64,000 nt of DNA, taken from Ptychodera flava (Eukaryota; Hemichordata; Enteropneusta; Ptychoderidae). The notes below the pieces were generated by a model that worked only from the letters and a program-made list of their open reading frames with translations, made no database searches and was not told where the DNA came from. The stretch is from the NCBI RefSeq assembly GCF_041260155.1, contig NC_091931.1, forward strand, positions 25,361,154 to 25,425,153, read 5' to 3'. The translations under genes were made by a program, and so were the position numbers. Of this stretch, positions 1 through 42,727 are shown piece by piece. Each line of letters starts with the position of its first letter. The stretch's first letter is position 1.

Positions 1-1297
1 CATTAAAATATGTTTCTGACAATGTGTTCATTTTCCTCTTGAATAGCTTTACTTTAGACGCAAGTTTCCTGGCCCGCTTAAGTAGAGCTTCATATGTTAA
101 TTTGGAAAAACTTGTTTTTGGAGGTGGTGTTGAAGTGTTTACATTTTTGGTAATATTTCTCTTTATGTATGTATACAGCGATGAACAAGCAGGGCATCTT
201 TCCCTATCACTGCCAGCTTTTATTTGGCAATTTTTGACGTCATCATTTTTATTGTGCGCTCGTATCGTTTTGACTATGATTTGGTTTGATGGTCGAGGTG
301 AAAATGCTTGTTGGCTTATTGTGAAAGGGGAACTTTCTTTATGTGTAACTTGGTATTCCTGACATGCTAGAATGTCATCAGTTGAGTTAATACCACAACA
401 GATTCTCACTTTAGAGTGTGTTTCTAATTCATCTGACAATTTTTCATAAATTTCTTCAAAATTCCCGGTCACTTTTTTAGTTTCTATAATTTTACCAAGA
501 AGATAAAATTGACAGACTAATACATCATGGTCATAGACTGATTTGATCATTCGGGGAACATGCCAAGTTTCATTGAAAATTAAATGTTCCTGAAAAAGGA
601 TTGTATTTTGGTCGTAACTACAAACAGACCAGTTGTTTGGAAGCTTGCTTTTACATTTAACATGTTTGATTAATTCAGAACAAAATGAAGTGTCAATATG
701 CTGCATTATGTGTTGATTTTTTGTTTGTAATGGTGATTTAATGGTATGGAGTTTTTCTCTGTAGTTTTCTTGGCATTTAAGTAATGGTAACACAAGCTTT
801 TTGCACATCATGCAGATATACTCGATGTTGACACTGTCACTTATGGTGCTGTACAAATTACTGTTTAGATTTATTTTTTATTTTTTCTGTTCTAATGGTA
901 TTTCTTCATGTTCATCTAAGAAATCACATGTGACTTGGTATGTTTGGGGATTTGTTAGTCCAAGTGACACACAGTGCAGATTGCATGGTTGTGACTGACT
1001 TACATTGCATTCTTTGTGACAGAGACTACAAGTTTTCATTGTAACTGTTTTTGGCAGATTATTTTTGGTTTGGTATTTAGTGTGCCCATGTGGGTGGCCA
1101 CGTTTTTTTTCATTGTTGAAATGTCTGTTGCAGGTTTTAATGTGGTCTTTGTTGTTCATATTTAACTCAATATCATCTTTTAGCTCGTACACACCATGCA
1201 AGGTTTGTAAACGTTTACTTCCTGGATATTTGCATCCAGATATTGCACACACGTCAGCTTCTTGTCCAGCATATGGATTAAAAAAAGAGAGTAAAAC
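1..1297 (-). pseudogene. Cys/His-rich (THAP-like) coding block with one in-frame stop, runs off left edge
   Basis: On the minus strand one frame stays open from about 1297 to the window edge, about 430 codons, broken only by a TAA at 878-880. The upstream part (codons before 878) has C-x4-C, about 34 residues later C-x2-H, which is the spacing of a C2CH THAP-type zinc finger, then a second Cys cluster (C-x2-C...C-x3-C). After the TAA the same frame continues for about 290 codons with further C-x2-C pairs and a Lys/Arg-rich stretch near the edge. The TAA lies in an A-rich run, so a mutation, an error or a short unseen intron could explain it. THAP-like proteins are DNA-binding or transposase-derived; I do not recognise the family beyond that. 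An upstream in-frame stop at 1298-1300 means the block starts at a splice acceptor, for example the AG near 1258, or further on. Either a decayed domesticated transposase or a gene with an assembly error. Confidence 0.45.
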
Positions 1298-1848
1298 TTA
1301 ATGAATAAAGCTTATCCCAGAGTTCGTTTTCAGGTAAATGCCCCATTACCTGTACAAAATAAAATATTACTTGAAGCTCAATTAGCTGTAACTTTTTGAT
1401 GTTGTGTTATATTTTGTGCGTGTGCATCTACTGAAGTTTCTTGTGAGAATTCCAAAAAAAAAAATTGAAATGCCCAGTAATTACATCTCCTACAGTTTCA
1501 TCTGTTTGTTAAATCTGCATTCATATTTGAATAACATGTACAACTAACAATAAAAATAATTCATGAATCTTATTAAATGTGCAACTTTCTACAAATAATT
1601 TGGAATTAAACTATTATAAAATAGTGCTCATTGATATCTACTTGTTCATTTTCAGTAGCAGTGAATTCAGGATACATGGTATTCCACTGGAAGTAAATTC
1701 ATCAGTAAAATCTGTAATGGAATAAACCTGGAAAATGAAATGTGTTTTAATTGCCAGATGTGGAAGATTGAAAATGGTGATGGAACAGAGATGCAGCAAA
1801 TACATCATTCAGTACTGCTGGACTCTTAATGCCAGGAAAAAGTACATT

Positions 1849-1936
1849 GACTCCACCAGGGTTTGAACCTGGGACCCCCAGATCCCGTCTGTGCTGTAAC
1901 ATGGACCTGTTGCTCTTACCACTGAGCTGTAGAGTC
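1849..1936 (-). repeat. tRNA-like element (pseudo-tRNA or SINE head)
   Basis: Minus strand, 88 nt. A 7-bp acceptor stem closes with one G-T pair. The D arm (GCTC/GAGC) and A box (CTCAGTGG), and a perfect 5-bp T arm with B box GGTTCAAACCC, are all present. A T5 run, a possible Pol III stop, follows about 10 nt downstream. The anticodon arm is not canonical: the best stem (CAGGT/ATCTG) encloses a 21-nt loop without a U at the expected position, so no anticodon can be read. Hence a tRNA-derived SINE head or a decayed tRNA rather than a working gene. Confidence 0.5.
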
Positions 1937-2251
1937 TCACAAACTGATCCTGGATGTAGAAAGATAAATGAAGCTAGTGATAGTTAGGATGTGATGTGAT
2001 GTAGTACTTAATTGGGTGATGTAGAAAGTATGTAAAAAGAGAAAGAGTTTAGATGTTAATTGGGGTGATATTATATGTATGATGACTTTATGCTATGAAA
2101 AGAAGCAATTACAATTTTTTAGTTCAGTGAGAACATGGTTAATGAAAGAGAGTGTGAGGGAAAGTGATCATGACATGACTTTATTGTAGCAACATGACAA
2201 TTAAGCTATTATTATCTGGTGTAAATTTGAAAAAGACATACAAAACATTAC

Positions 2252-2257
2252 TTTATT
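2252..2257 (-). promoter_or_regulatory. candidate polyadenylation signal (AATAAA) of the 2393-3025 gene model
   Basis: AATAAA on the minus strand, about 136 nt beyond the inferred TGA stop of the small three-exon gene. Position and orientation fit a 3' end, but the hexamer is common in AT-rich DNA. Confidence 0.3.
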
Positions 2258-2392
2258 GATTCGATATTCTATTTCAAGCAACTTAAAAACATTTTCATCC
2301 AAATTTAATTTTCATCCAAATTTAATTACTTTTAACTCATAAGTGGTAAACATACTGAGGCAAGGTCCATTTCACGCCTTTGCTCTTCATGG

Positions 2393-3025
2393 TCATCTTT
2401 TGCCATTGAAGAGACCTAATTTGGGAAGATGAATAATGGTTTTAAGTGTTGTCAATCCAATCAGTGCTTTGATTTATTGAAGACAATTACATTTCTTACC
2501 ATGTAAATCTTCACCGGGATTGCTCTCAGCTCTAGTACCACCTGTCTGGCGTCTTCTATGCATTTCCTGAAATTGCAACTATCATGCAATATGCATCAAA
2601 ATGGATTGTTTTGTTGAGATTATCAAGTGTATATCCGGTGTTTCAGAAATAGAATGACATGATACTAACATATTTCATTTTCTTCAGTAATCACAGCATA
2701 ACAAGTGACAGTGCTGAACCTTCTTGTTGGATGGCATTTTGTAAAAAAATGTGCAGGTGGTGTTCCAGTAAAACCAACTGTCATCTAATGTTATTCAGTG
2801 AGAAATTATTACAAGTTTCTGGACACCTGTCATACATAAGGGATCATCACTTAAAGGGAAAAGTTAAAAACTCACCTTTTCATGTTGTCTGATGCAACCA
2901 GCAGTTTCAGTAATGCAGTGCCTCTGTAACGAAGCAATGCTCTGTCTCATCTGTTGATGGGCTTTCTGTAATTGGTGAACTCTCCTTTGGTATGACAGAA
3001 TTAGATATGACTTGACGCACCTCAT
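2393..3025 (-). CDS. small three-exon gene model, unknown coiled-coil-like protein
   Basis: Three minus-strand exons join in phase: 3025..2876 (50 codons, begins ATG right after a pyrimidine-rich acceptor, ends before GTGAGT), 2566..2500 (67 nt, acceptor TTTCAG, donor GTAAGA) and 2415..2393 (ending TGA). The joined product is 79 residues, basic and Gln-rich (HQLQKAHQQMRQSIASLQ) with a helical, coiled-coil look, then a short Arg-rich and Gly/Glu tail. AATAAA follows at 2257. The frame across all three exons is consistent and the splice sites are good, but there is no recognised domain, and further 5' exons may exist because the first exon follows an acceptor. A second open frame in the first exon is an alternative. 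Confidence 0.35.
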
Positions 3026-3289
3026 CTGGTAAAGAAAGATCTTTAACCAGTTATTCAAGATACAGAATTATTTTGTATGGTAATACTCTTGAAATATTAC
3101 TTGTATTTTACACTCGTTCAGTGCACAAAAAAAACCTATCAGTAATAATATTCTTCTTCACCCACAAATGATGCAAATTAGTCACGTGCTATAAAATAAT
3201 ATTTGATATTGAAAATTGTTTTCAGGCAATTTGCATATTTTATGCTAAGCTTGGAAAAGCACTGCCACAGGATATGAATAGAAGTTGAG

Positions 3290-3930
3290 ATGACGCAAAC
3301 CAATAGGCCACTTTCATGACCTCTGAGCCCTGAGTGACCTTACAATCTGGTATTTCTGTTGGTATGGCATCATACAACCTTCAACTTTTCTCCCTTTGTG
3401 ACAAATAAAATCCTACGTTTTGTTCAAGGATGAGTGGGAGTACACAAATTTCAATGATATTAGGTTCACGGTTGCAGAGTTTGAACTCAAATTAGTAAAA
3501 CTTATACCAACAAAATTGCCAGGATGTAGGGGTCACATGGGGGTCATGAAAGTGGCCGATTTGTTCCACTCATTTGGACCTGCTTTCCAATTGAAAATTT
3601 TCACATATAAATGAAATTCCTGCACTGTTCATTACAAAATATCATATTATCCTCATACTGACATTATTTGCAACCCTTTTCAGTGTAGAAGTCAATATTA
3701 CACAATGTCTAGTTTTCCTACACACTTGCAATGGTGGCGTGTTCGGCGGCCATACCGGCTACGCATGTTTTGAATGCTATGGAATGATATTGAGAAACTT
3801 GAAAAGAGTTGAATATATCAACAGTATGAAGATAATATGACATTTTGAAACAATCAGTACAGGCATTTTATTCAGATGTGAACATTTTCATCTTGGAAAA
3901 GCAGGTCCAAACGAGTGAAACAGAAATGGA
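3290..3930. repeat. compound fold-back (inverted repeat) element
   Basis: Two overlapping long inverted repeats. Arms near 3291-3375 and 3488-3580 share GGCCACTTTCATGACC and its complement. Arms near 3560-3690 and 3800-3925 share TTGGAAA(A)GCAGGTCCAAA, a GATAATATGA block and AACCCTTTTCA/TGAAAAGAGTT. Together they make a fold-back of about 640 bp. Arms are imperfect, so it is not recent. No coding capacity seen. Confidence 0.6.
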
Positions 3931-4021
3931 CTACATGTCTCCACTTCTCTTCATCGCAAATTCTGCATGTTTCAGTTAAAAGGATATTTTTTTCAGTATT
4001 TTTGTAAATGTGCAAAAGTGC

Positions 4022-4213
4022 ATGATTATTGTTCTCTTCATCGCACTTTGCAGCACAGTGCTTGTAGGTGAAGCCGGTCGAAACAACCTAAGGCCCACAT
4101 GCAAAGCTACTATTATATATGCTTCAAATTTTAATCCTTCATATTGCTGTAGTCTCCTGCCAGAAAATACTTACCTGCGGATTACTTATCATATGGTATT
4201 TCTTGTGTGTTAA
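4022..4213 (+). CDS. possible small secreted peptide (weak)
   Basis: From ATG at 4022 a 63-codon frame starts MIIVLFIALCSTVLVGEA, a good signal-peptide shape (hydrophobic core, small residues before a cleavage point), followed by a Cys-containing basic/neutral tail. A frame of this length arises often by chance in this DNA. It lies just beyond a fold-back repeat, and no partner exon, splice site or conserved domain supports it. It could be the first exon of a secreted-peptide gene or noise. Confidence 0.15.
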   Translation: MIIVLFIALCSTVLVGEAGRNNLRPTCKATIIYASNFNPSYCCSLLPENTYLRITYHMVFLVC

Positions 4214-5575
4214 CCTCTTGTGAATCCTCTTTAATTGCACTGTTTTACAGGTCAGTTTTTCTATTGACTTTTGCAGAGTTTGGTACTGAAAAGTAAACAG
4301 ACATTTTTATCGTTTGTCCTTTTCTGATCTTTAGGATTTATAATGCAGATGCAAGAAATCTAAAATACCAAACTTGATAAGGCACTGTCAATTTCCCATG
4401 CAGTATTCAAATATTCATAAGGAAACAGCAAGGAACTTCAGAAAAGCTGATTTAATGCACAGCAGTGTTCAAGCAGTGTATATATCCAGATGAAGTGCTG
4501 ATCAAATCTCTTCACTTCCCTAGGAAGATATGAACATTGCAAGGGACATTGATAGGGACTTCTCAACATTGGTGTTTTACAATTTTTTGCATCTGCAGCA
4601 AAGGGTTACTGTCTGGAATTTCTGACAATTCTTCGCTATTTTTCTTCTGTGTATCCTTGTTTATAACGTTTCTTGCTTCCTAAAATATGTAGTTTTCTGC
4701 TTGTTAATACAGGATGTGGCTGTGTATGGTCTGATTGTTTTTTTGTCGTCAAATGACTTTAAATCCGGACGTAAATTCAATTTTCATCATTAAACAGCAG
4801 TGATTGTACACAAATAAGTTGTGTTCATTGGCTAAAAACTTACATTCATCATGCTTTACAGAGTTCGACGAGAAACTACACTTGATACACAGGACAAAAC
4901 AATAAAAACAGGGGAACAGTTATAGATAGTACAGCTTTGCAAATGTAAATACATTTTCTGATTCCAAATGATACCGAGTTAATCCAACATGAGAATATAT
5001 AGGCACTGTATAATAATATCTAGCAACTGTACAGTTGGAAATGGAACAAGCCAAATTAATTTCCATGATTAGTCTTTAATATTTTTATACCATGTCTAAC
5101 AAACATAATATCCACAATGAAAACCAGAAACCTCCTTTTCACCTCATAATTTGCACAACGATGCAATATTCTGCAACCATGCGAAAACACTTAACAAAGT
5201 TTGTAAGCAATGATTTGTTGGCAGAAAAGGTAAAGGGAAAGTCCTGTTGAAATACAGTGTTTTTTCATGAAACCTCCAAAAACCCATGTGCATGGGATGT
5301 GAAACAAAGAATTTATCACTGTGGCCTAATTTAAAGGATAAACTATATGTACTTATTTACAGAAAATTTACTTGTACGTTTGTACCTCCAATATTTTCTT
5401 CCTTACCTTGTTGCTCAGCCGCCTGGCTGGAACCTCTATGAAACACTAGATGAGAAAAACAATGTCTGAGGCCACATATAAAATTAACCCATTGAACATA
5501 AATCATGCACAGAATTTGAGTTGAGATGTACCAGCTCACTAATTGTTGACTAATTGTTACCGGGTAATTATATAT

Positions 5576-5690
5576 ATTATAGCCCAAACATGGAACTATG
5601 TGCCGGAGGGTAGGTGACCATTTGCCCGACGTAAGGAGGGCAAATGGTCTCCTGCCCCGAGGGTACATAGTCCCTTGTTTGGGCTATAAT
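5576..5690. repeat. hairpin MITE-like element, 115 bp
   Basis: Near-perfect palindrome: ATTATAGCCCAAACA...GGACTATGT at the left matches its complement at the right, and an inner pair (ACCATTTGCCC/GGGCAAATGGT) surrounds a ten-base loop. No coding content. Its style (TATAGCCC ends, GC-rich centre) resembles the hairpin at 15234. Confidence 0.7.
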
Positions 5691-7207
5691 GTTTTTATTA
5701 CATGCCTCTCTTACTCAGTTTGCACCAAAAATATTTACGTGTATTGGAAAATTATAGTCAAATGCTTTATTTTCATTTTAGACGAAAAACGGTTAAAAAT
5801 AGAACGATTTTCATCAACGAATGGCGCATTGATATATTTAAACTACTGTTATGCTGTTTATCAATATTTTTAGGAGAAATTTTCCAAAAACCGTATTTTC
5901 TGTGCAAAACATGAAATTTCAAGACTTTTAATTCCAAAAGTTTTCAAGTTGAAAATAGTTCCGGTTCACTTTCAGTCCAGTGATGACTATGCGGCCCGCT
6001 ACGTCATCGGCGAGTTACCATTGAATCCTATGGAGCGCGCGACGTTCGATATACGAGGTATGTAATTAAAGATATTACCCTGTTCATGAAAATTAACTGG
6101 CAAACTTTAAACAAATATATTTAATAGGAAAACCTTTATGATGTGCTGGACAGATGTGCTGGACAGAGCATGCATAACAGTATGTTTAAAATTTGCTATG
6201 GTATTACGCCAATTGGCAAGTACAGTAACTTTTGGTTGAGATTTATTTTGTTGGCAGACATCGATCCCCCATGCATCTGTGGTCAGGATGAGGTTATCTA
6301 GCAGTAAACCCTGGAAGTCACTACACAAGTGCGTTAAGGAATGGCTGGCTGGAATTTTCATGAATAATTAATCAGGCCTCATAAATATTATGATTGTACA
6401 CTGCGCATGCGCATTTAGTTGTGAAGGCTATCGACGCTGTAGAAAATATATTAATCATATTTCGAGCGTTCTAACAAGCCGGTAGCATCGACTAATTGCT
6501 AAATGGTTTTCCAGAAGCTTTTCAGAATGAAATTTTCTTTCAAATTGCAAAATGGCAAATGAAAGTTTTATGCATTAACGTTTCTAGAGGACTCCAAAAA
6601 ACTGAAGTTTGTGGTATTTTGTACGAATATTATGTCATTCTGTCTTATATTCGCTACACAGCTTAATGAGAACAAATTAGGCTTTGCCAAAGTTTAAATA
6701 GATCGAACAATAGTTAATGCTTCCATATTATTGCAAACACTGAAATTTAGGCGTTGTTTTTATGTTGTTATACTGGGGGCACTTTTTGCACCAAAAAAGA
6801 CGTCATTATGATCACGTGACTGCCCATATGGAAATTTTTTCAACGCCAAAATATAAGCCTTTGAAAAATGTGAGTCTGTACCGAATTTCGTTCAAATCCG
6901 AGGTTTTACTTTCAAAAAATTGGCTAATGATCAAAATAAGCCAATTTTGCCATGTAACCGTGCCTCAACGTACTTGCGTAAACATTATTTTAATTGCTTT
7001 CATAGATACTTACAGGCCTTTCAATGTCCATATTTCTTTACTTTGGTTTATATCAAAGAAAAAATGAAAATAAAATTAAAAAATCTTGACTTGTGCTATC
7101 TCATCTACATCTGTCTGAAACAAAAATAAAAATTCAAAGGTAAAGATTCTAATATTGTCAAAGTTAAAAAGTGCATCCAAATAGTAAATGAATCCCAACA
7201 TTCAACA

Positions 7208-7345
7208 CTATAGAGGTCAATGTACGTCGTTCAGGCAAACAAAATATCAGAGATAGCAAAAATATGAATGTATAGGTGATAAATATATTTATTGCCAATG
7301 GCAACAACCTGATGCCACATAGGTGATACTAGAATTGTCCCAGAA
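7208..7345. repeat. dispersed repeat, copy 1 of a pair
   Basis: About 135 bp shared in direct orientation with 7868-8003: AGAGGTCAAT, CAAAATATCAGAGATAGCAA, then AATATGAATGTAT and GGCAACAACCTGA. The copies differ at roughly one base in ten. Origin unknown. Confidence 0.6.
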
Positions 7346-7867
7346 AAGTGGCCGGCAAAATTTAAACAAATATTTAATTAAGTACAGGTATGTACTCGAC
7401 CAATTAATATGCTGCTGTTCGAGAGTACCTCAATGGCCCCTCCCCATCACAGTTAAGCTCTGTGGGACAGTTGCTGTTGTGATTTAAGTATGCCCATGCT
7501 ACAAGACAGAAAATACTTTTAAGCTAGTATGCACCTTGAAATTTAAGTTTCTCCGATCACTTATAAATTAAGGTTAAGGTTTCTATACAAGATTGGTATC
7601 AAAATGAATGTAGGGTTGATCATCCAGGATATCACTAAATGGTTGAAGTAACTTCACATTGTCAAATGCAATTAACACACCATTCAAGCTGAAAGAAATA
7701 GTATTTGTTGTGTATTACTGTAGTTGCAAGAAATAATGGTGCAAGGATGTTGATAAGTCCCTTTCAGTTTCCCTGGCAATATTCTAATCTGCTAAGAAAA
7801 CAGTAAGGGATTTAAAAAGATGTTTAGATTATACAAAGCAGATGCAGTGTACATATAAAGATGTAGG

Positions 7868-8003
7868 CCATTAATAGAGGTCAATCTACATCGTTCAGGC
7901 CAACAAAATATCAGAGATAGCAAAAATATGAATGTATGGATGATAAATATATACGTTGCCATTGGCAACAACCTGACGCTACACAGGCCGCACCAGAAAA
8001 AAA
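7868..8003. repeat. dispersed repeat, copy 2 of a pair
   Basis: Direct-orientation partner of 7208-7345, with 520 bp between the two copies. They may be the ends of one element or two independent insertions; no inverted ends were seen. Confidence 0.6.
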
Positions 8004-8856
8004 CCTGGATAAATCTTTTGGGCACTCAGAATTATACAGTTTTTTGCAGAACACTTGTCAAGGATCCTGTTTTCCCTTCAGCGATCTTATTTTTTTTCGT
8101 AAAATGCCCAATTAAATTTTGCGATCGAGAAAAATTTGGACCAAACGACAATTTGTGTCCAGGTTGCACGATAACCAAACTCCAAAGTACGAGTTTTTCT
8201 TGAAATTTCCGTTGATAATCTTATCCCAATGATTTTTGTTCTTGTATTCTTTTACTTGTTACACACCAGTTGCTATCGACACATTTTTTGTCAATGACAC
8301 CTCAGAAATATTCAGAAAACCACTATTTTACTTGCCTGTGCGACACCGACGTCCTTTAAATCTCCCGCTGTGTTGACAAAACTGCTGGTGACGTCACAAA
8401 TTTACATAGCATAGGACCGTGACCTCTGTAACGGCCCCCTAAGAGTCATTTTATTATGATGATAGCAAAATATTATTACGATCTCACGGCTCGAAATATG
8501 AATGGAAAAAAATCACTGTTGTAATTTTCATTTATAATTCAATGTCCGCGTGTGCTTCGATGGAATCCCACATTCTGTAATTTAACTTGTAAATGAGGTA
8601 CACCGGCTATGCGTTGCGCGGTAAATTCCGTTTTAGGTTACTTAGGTGGCCTCATTCGGAGTTTTCCCCTCCCTCCTGGGTCAGGTCAAGCAGATATTCG
8701 GCATGCGTACGGGTACCGAACGGCAACGGCCGGCCGCGACCTGAGGCTGTGGCGCCTGTAATCACATAAATGTAATCATAACAACACATCGTCGATTGGC
8801 AGCAACCCATCTGGCCATTGCTACGTATACAGCGAAGCCACTGAACGTGAAAGACC

Positions 8857-27062
<18,206 letters not shown>

Positions 27063-27177
27063 ATGTCATAAATAGCGAGACTCTTTCAATTTGTATTGTG
27101 CATGGATTCATACAAAGCAGGAAATACAATGTGTCAGCAGTTAATCAATTCCTATTTAGTCACAGCAAGAGGTCAAT

Positions 27178-27420
27178 CTTATGGTAGCCCGCGCCCCGAA
27201 AATGAAAGACTTAAACTTTTGTTCAAACTTTTCTAAACCAAACTTTTAGCCATTCTCTTTCCAAATCAATAGTAAAAATCGGGGAGGGGGATCTTCGTGC
27301 AAAGTTTGGTACTAGAGACACAAATTATTCAATGTTTAATGATATTTGAAATTCGAAACGGCCACCATTCCCGTGTTATCTGTATGGACGAAAATAATAT
27401 TCCCGATGTTCACAAACCTA
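27178..27420. repeat. CTTAAGG repeat family, copy 2
   Basis: Starts CTTATGGTAGCCCGCGCC, matching the end of copy 1 read on the minus strand, and continues through CTTCGTGCAAAGTTTGGTA, GATATTTGAAATTCG and GGCCACCATT. The second inverted end was not found. Confidence 0.55.
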
Positions 27421-27965
27421 AGTCAGTGGAATTTAGTGTTTTTTAATTGTTCAGAATCCTAACATCAACCCTGAAAAAATGCATTGCAATTTTGAAAGCA
27501 AATAATAAGTAACTCGGATTGCTATAGCTTTAGTAAAACGTGGTACCCAGAAAGTTGGCGGTTCACAAGCTTTCTTTACTTTGCAAAGTCAAAACATGCA
27601 CGTTTCTATAAGTACTGTATCCTTTTTCGATATGAATACAGTCATTTTATAATACAGCAACCGGAGTTAAATACAAACTATGGTAGCATCTTTTAGCGAC
27701 GAAATCAAAGATGTGTACTTATGGAAATGAGGACAAAGGAAACGTTCTAAAAGGGACGATAAAATTAACCTTTTTTGTAGAAGAGTTGACAATCGGGGCT
27801 TGGAAACTTAGGAAAGTTCAAATGATTGCAAAGAAAGGTCCCATTTTCACTTCATTCCCCTTTAATGTGTCATTCTCGGCTCTATCCTGATGGCAGTGTG
27901 TAGAAGGAGCAATTAATATAGAAGGATGCACGGAATTATTCATAAGTTTATATTTACAGTTTTGA

Positions 27966-28225
27966 GGCGCTTCAAATGAAATTCTTTATTTGCCGTCCAC
28001 GTGCTGGTAACTTTTTAGAGAAAATTAAGAAAACAAACACAATGTTAACACTATTACAAATAAAAATATTATTTTTCCAAAGGAAACCAAATCAAAATTG
28101 AGCTTATGTTAATACAATTGTGTTTTTGTCAGTGTTCCCGTGGCTGGCTGGTAGGTTTTTCAAAAATCCAAGGATGGCAGACAAAGAATTTTCCTTAAGT
28201 TATCTAAGCTGTATCCCCGCCGGCA
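27966..28225. repeat. dispersed repeat copy 2 (empty-site homologue of the BEL/Pao target)
   Basis: Collinear with 17996-18210 plus 22150-22190. The sequence CCAAGGATGGCAGA is uninterrupted here, where the other copy carries the retrotransposon between AGGAT duplicates. Confidence 0.75.
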
Positions 28226-28741
28226 GTCGAACCCAGCAATATTTACAAGCGCAGCATTACCTACAACCTGTACGTCACAAGAACAGTTACAAGAAGGGTG
28301 TGTTCCAGATAAAAGTTAAGGATGATAATGCTGTGCAGATACTGGTCAATTTATACTTTTCACTTACAATGATTTTAAATTGATTTATGCTTTTCAGGGG
28401 GTGTTTTGAATATATAACTCTACATGGATTTATTTATCTATTTATTTTATGTTTTCTTATTTTCTTATTGTCGTGCTTGGTGTGTAGATGAATCATTTTT
28501 TTATTTTGTCAATTTTCTACACTTATAAACTGTGGTTGCCGAGGATGTTATATATGTTGAATACTTCATGTTTGATAATTATTGTTGAATTTTGTTATGT
28601 TTGCTGCCTTTTGTTGCTGCTTGCTGGGTTGACTTATTTTCATAATTCAGCTTAGAATAATGTTATTCATCACTTGGTATGTATTAAAAGCAGTATGGTC
28701 CGTGTACTGTTATAGGCACTGACAACTCATTTCTTCGTCAG

Positions 28742-28858
28742 GTTTGTGCATTCCCAGCTTGTCACAATAAGAAGCGTCGGCCTCTCAACAGTAAACTTTC
28801 GGCACAAGATATTGCTATGTGCAGAGTTGGGTCGATGAAGGGGGCTGTTAACTCAAGG
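28742..28858 (+). pseudogene. exon-like fragment with C-x4-C motif (weak)
   Basis: A 117-nt open segment (39 codons, phase 0 at both ends) between an acceptor TTCTTCGTCAG and a donor GGGTAAAG. It begins VCAFPAC, resembling the VCAISGC start of the THAP-like block at the left edge, then turns Lys/Arg-rich. Could be an orphan exon of a THAP-like transposase gene; no partner exons were found. Confidence 0.2.
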
Positions 28859-29721
28859 GTAAAGATCTGAAATATGTTTAACAAATGATATCGACGCATT
28901 GGCTTTTCCACCGAAACACTTACGCCACATGAACTCATCAATATAACTTGCAAAAAAAGCTGAAGACGACCCCGCCCTTCGCTTGCATGAATTCACGTGC
29001 CGTCTATGGTGGTGGTGATGAGAGCGAAGGTTTGAGGATCCACAAATTGAAGAGAATGATGAACAGTCAAATGAGAGAACTGAGGAGAGTTACACAGCAA
29101 ACGATAAACCCTATACATTCATCAGAAGTGGATATGTGATATTGAGCACTGACGCGATGTTTAAATACTCACTTTCCAATCATCGTACATGTTAAAATCA
29201 TGGAATGACTCGGTATATCAAAACAACAAGTTAGAATGCGTTGACGTGTCAATTTGAAAAAAAGGAAATTGGAAAGTAAAAGTGTATGTGCATGTTTTGT
29301 GTCATTTAAGGGTTTTTATATCTACATATAGAACTAAATTTATTGATGAATCATGCTTCATTTATTCAGAAGTTTATTATGGGTATGTGGCCATTCTGCC
29401 GGCAGTCAGTCAATCAAAACGAGAGCGGACACGTTTCCATAATTTCCATTACAATAAGTGATATTGGTAGTTTCAAAAGCTACAGATTATTCTTGGGGAA
29501 AGCGTGAAATTGGAAATGCATGCATTACCAAGAATCGCTTTAAATTCTGCAACCCACTTTGGTGCCTGGTATTATGCTATTATAGAGATCACATCCGCCA
29601 TAGATACAGAAACAGGCCAACGCTAATGGAACCTGTATTCAGATAGAGAGAAAATGAATCGATGATCGGTAACAACCCTATACGTGCACGGCTACAGTGA
29701 CCTCACAGACCGTAAAGTAGG

Positions 29722-42727
<13,006 letters not shown>

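Larger units (their letters stand above)
3931..8856. other. gene-poor stretch upstream of CYP gene A
   Basis: Apart from the entries listed separately (possible secreted peptide, hairpin at 5576, direct repeats at 7208 and 7868) I see no exon with convincing splice sites. 8640-8856 directly precedes the CYP start codon, is more GC-rich than its surroundings and is the likely promoter/5'-UTR zone. No clear TATA box was identified. Confidence 0.4.
27421..29721. other. intergenic region between the two CYP genes
   Basis: Holds the dispersed repeat copy at 27966-28225 and one exon-like fragment at 28742. The rest shows no convincing gene. No AATAAA is obvious just after the gene A stop. 29640-29721 directly precedes the gene B start and is its probable 5'-UTR. 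Confidence 0.4.

Noticed and set aside
1849..1936. Functional tRNA gene
   Set aside because: No canonical anticodon stem-loop and no readable anticodon, despite good acceptor, D and T arms.
2884..3031. Acidic alternative frame in the first exon of the small left gene
   Set aside because: It ends in a stop before the strong GTGAGT donor, while the basic frame continues in phase through two further exons.
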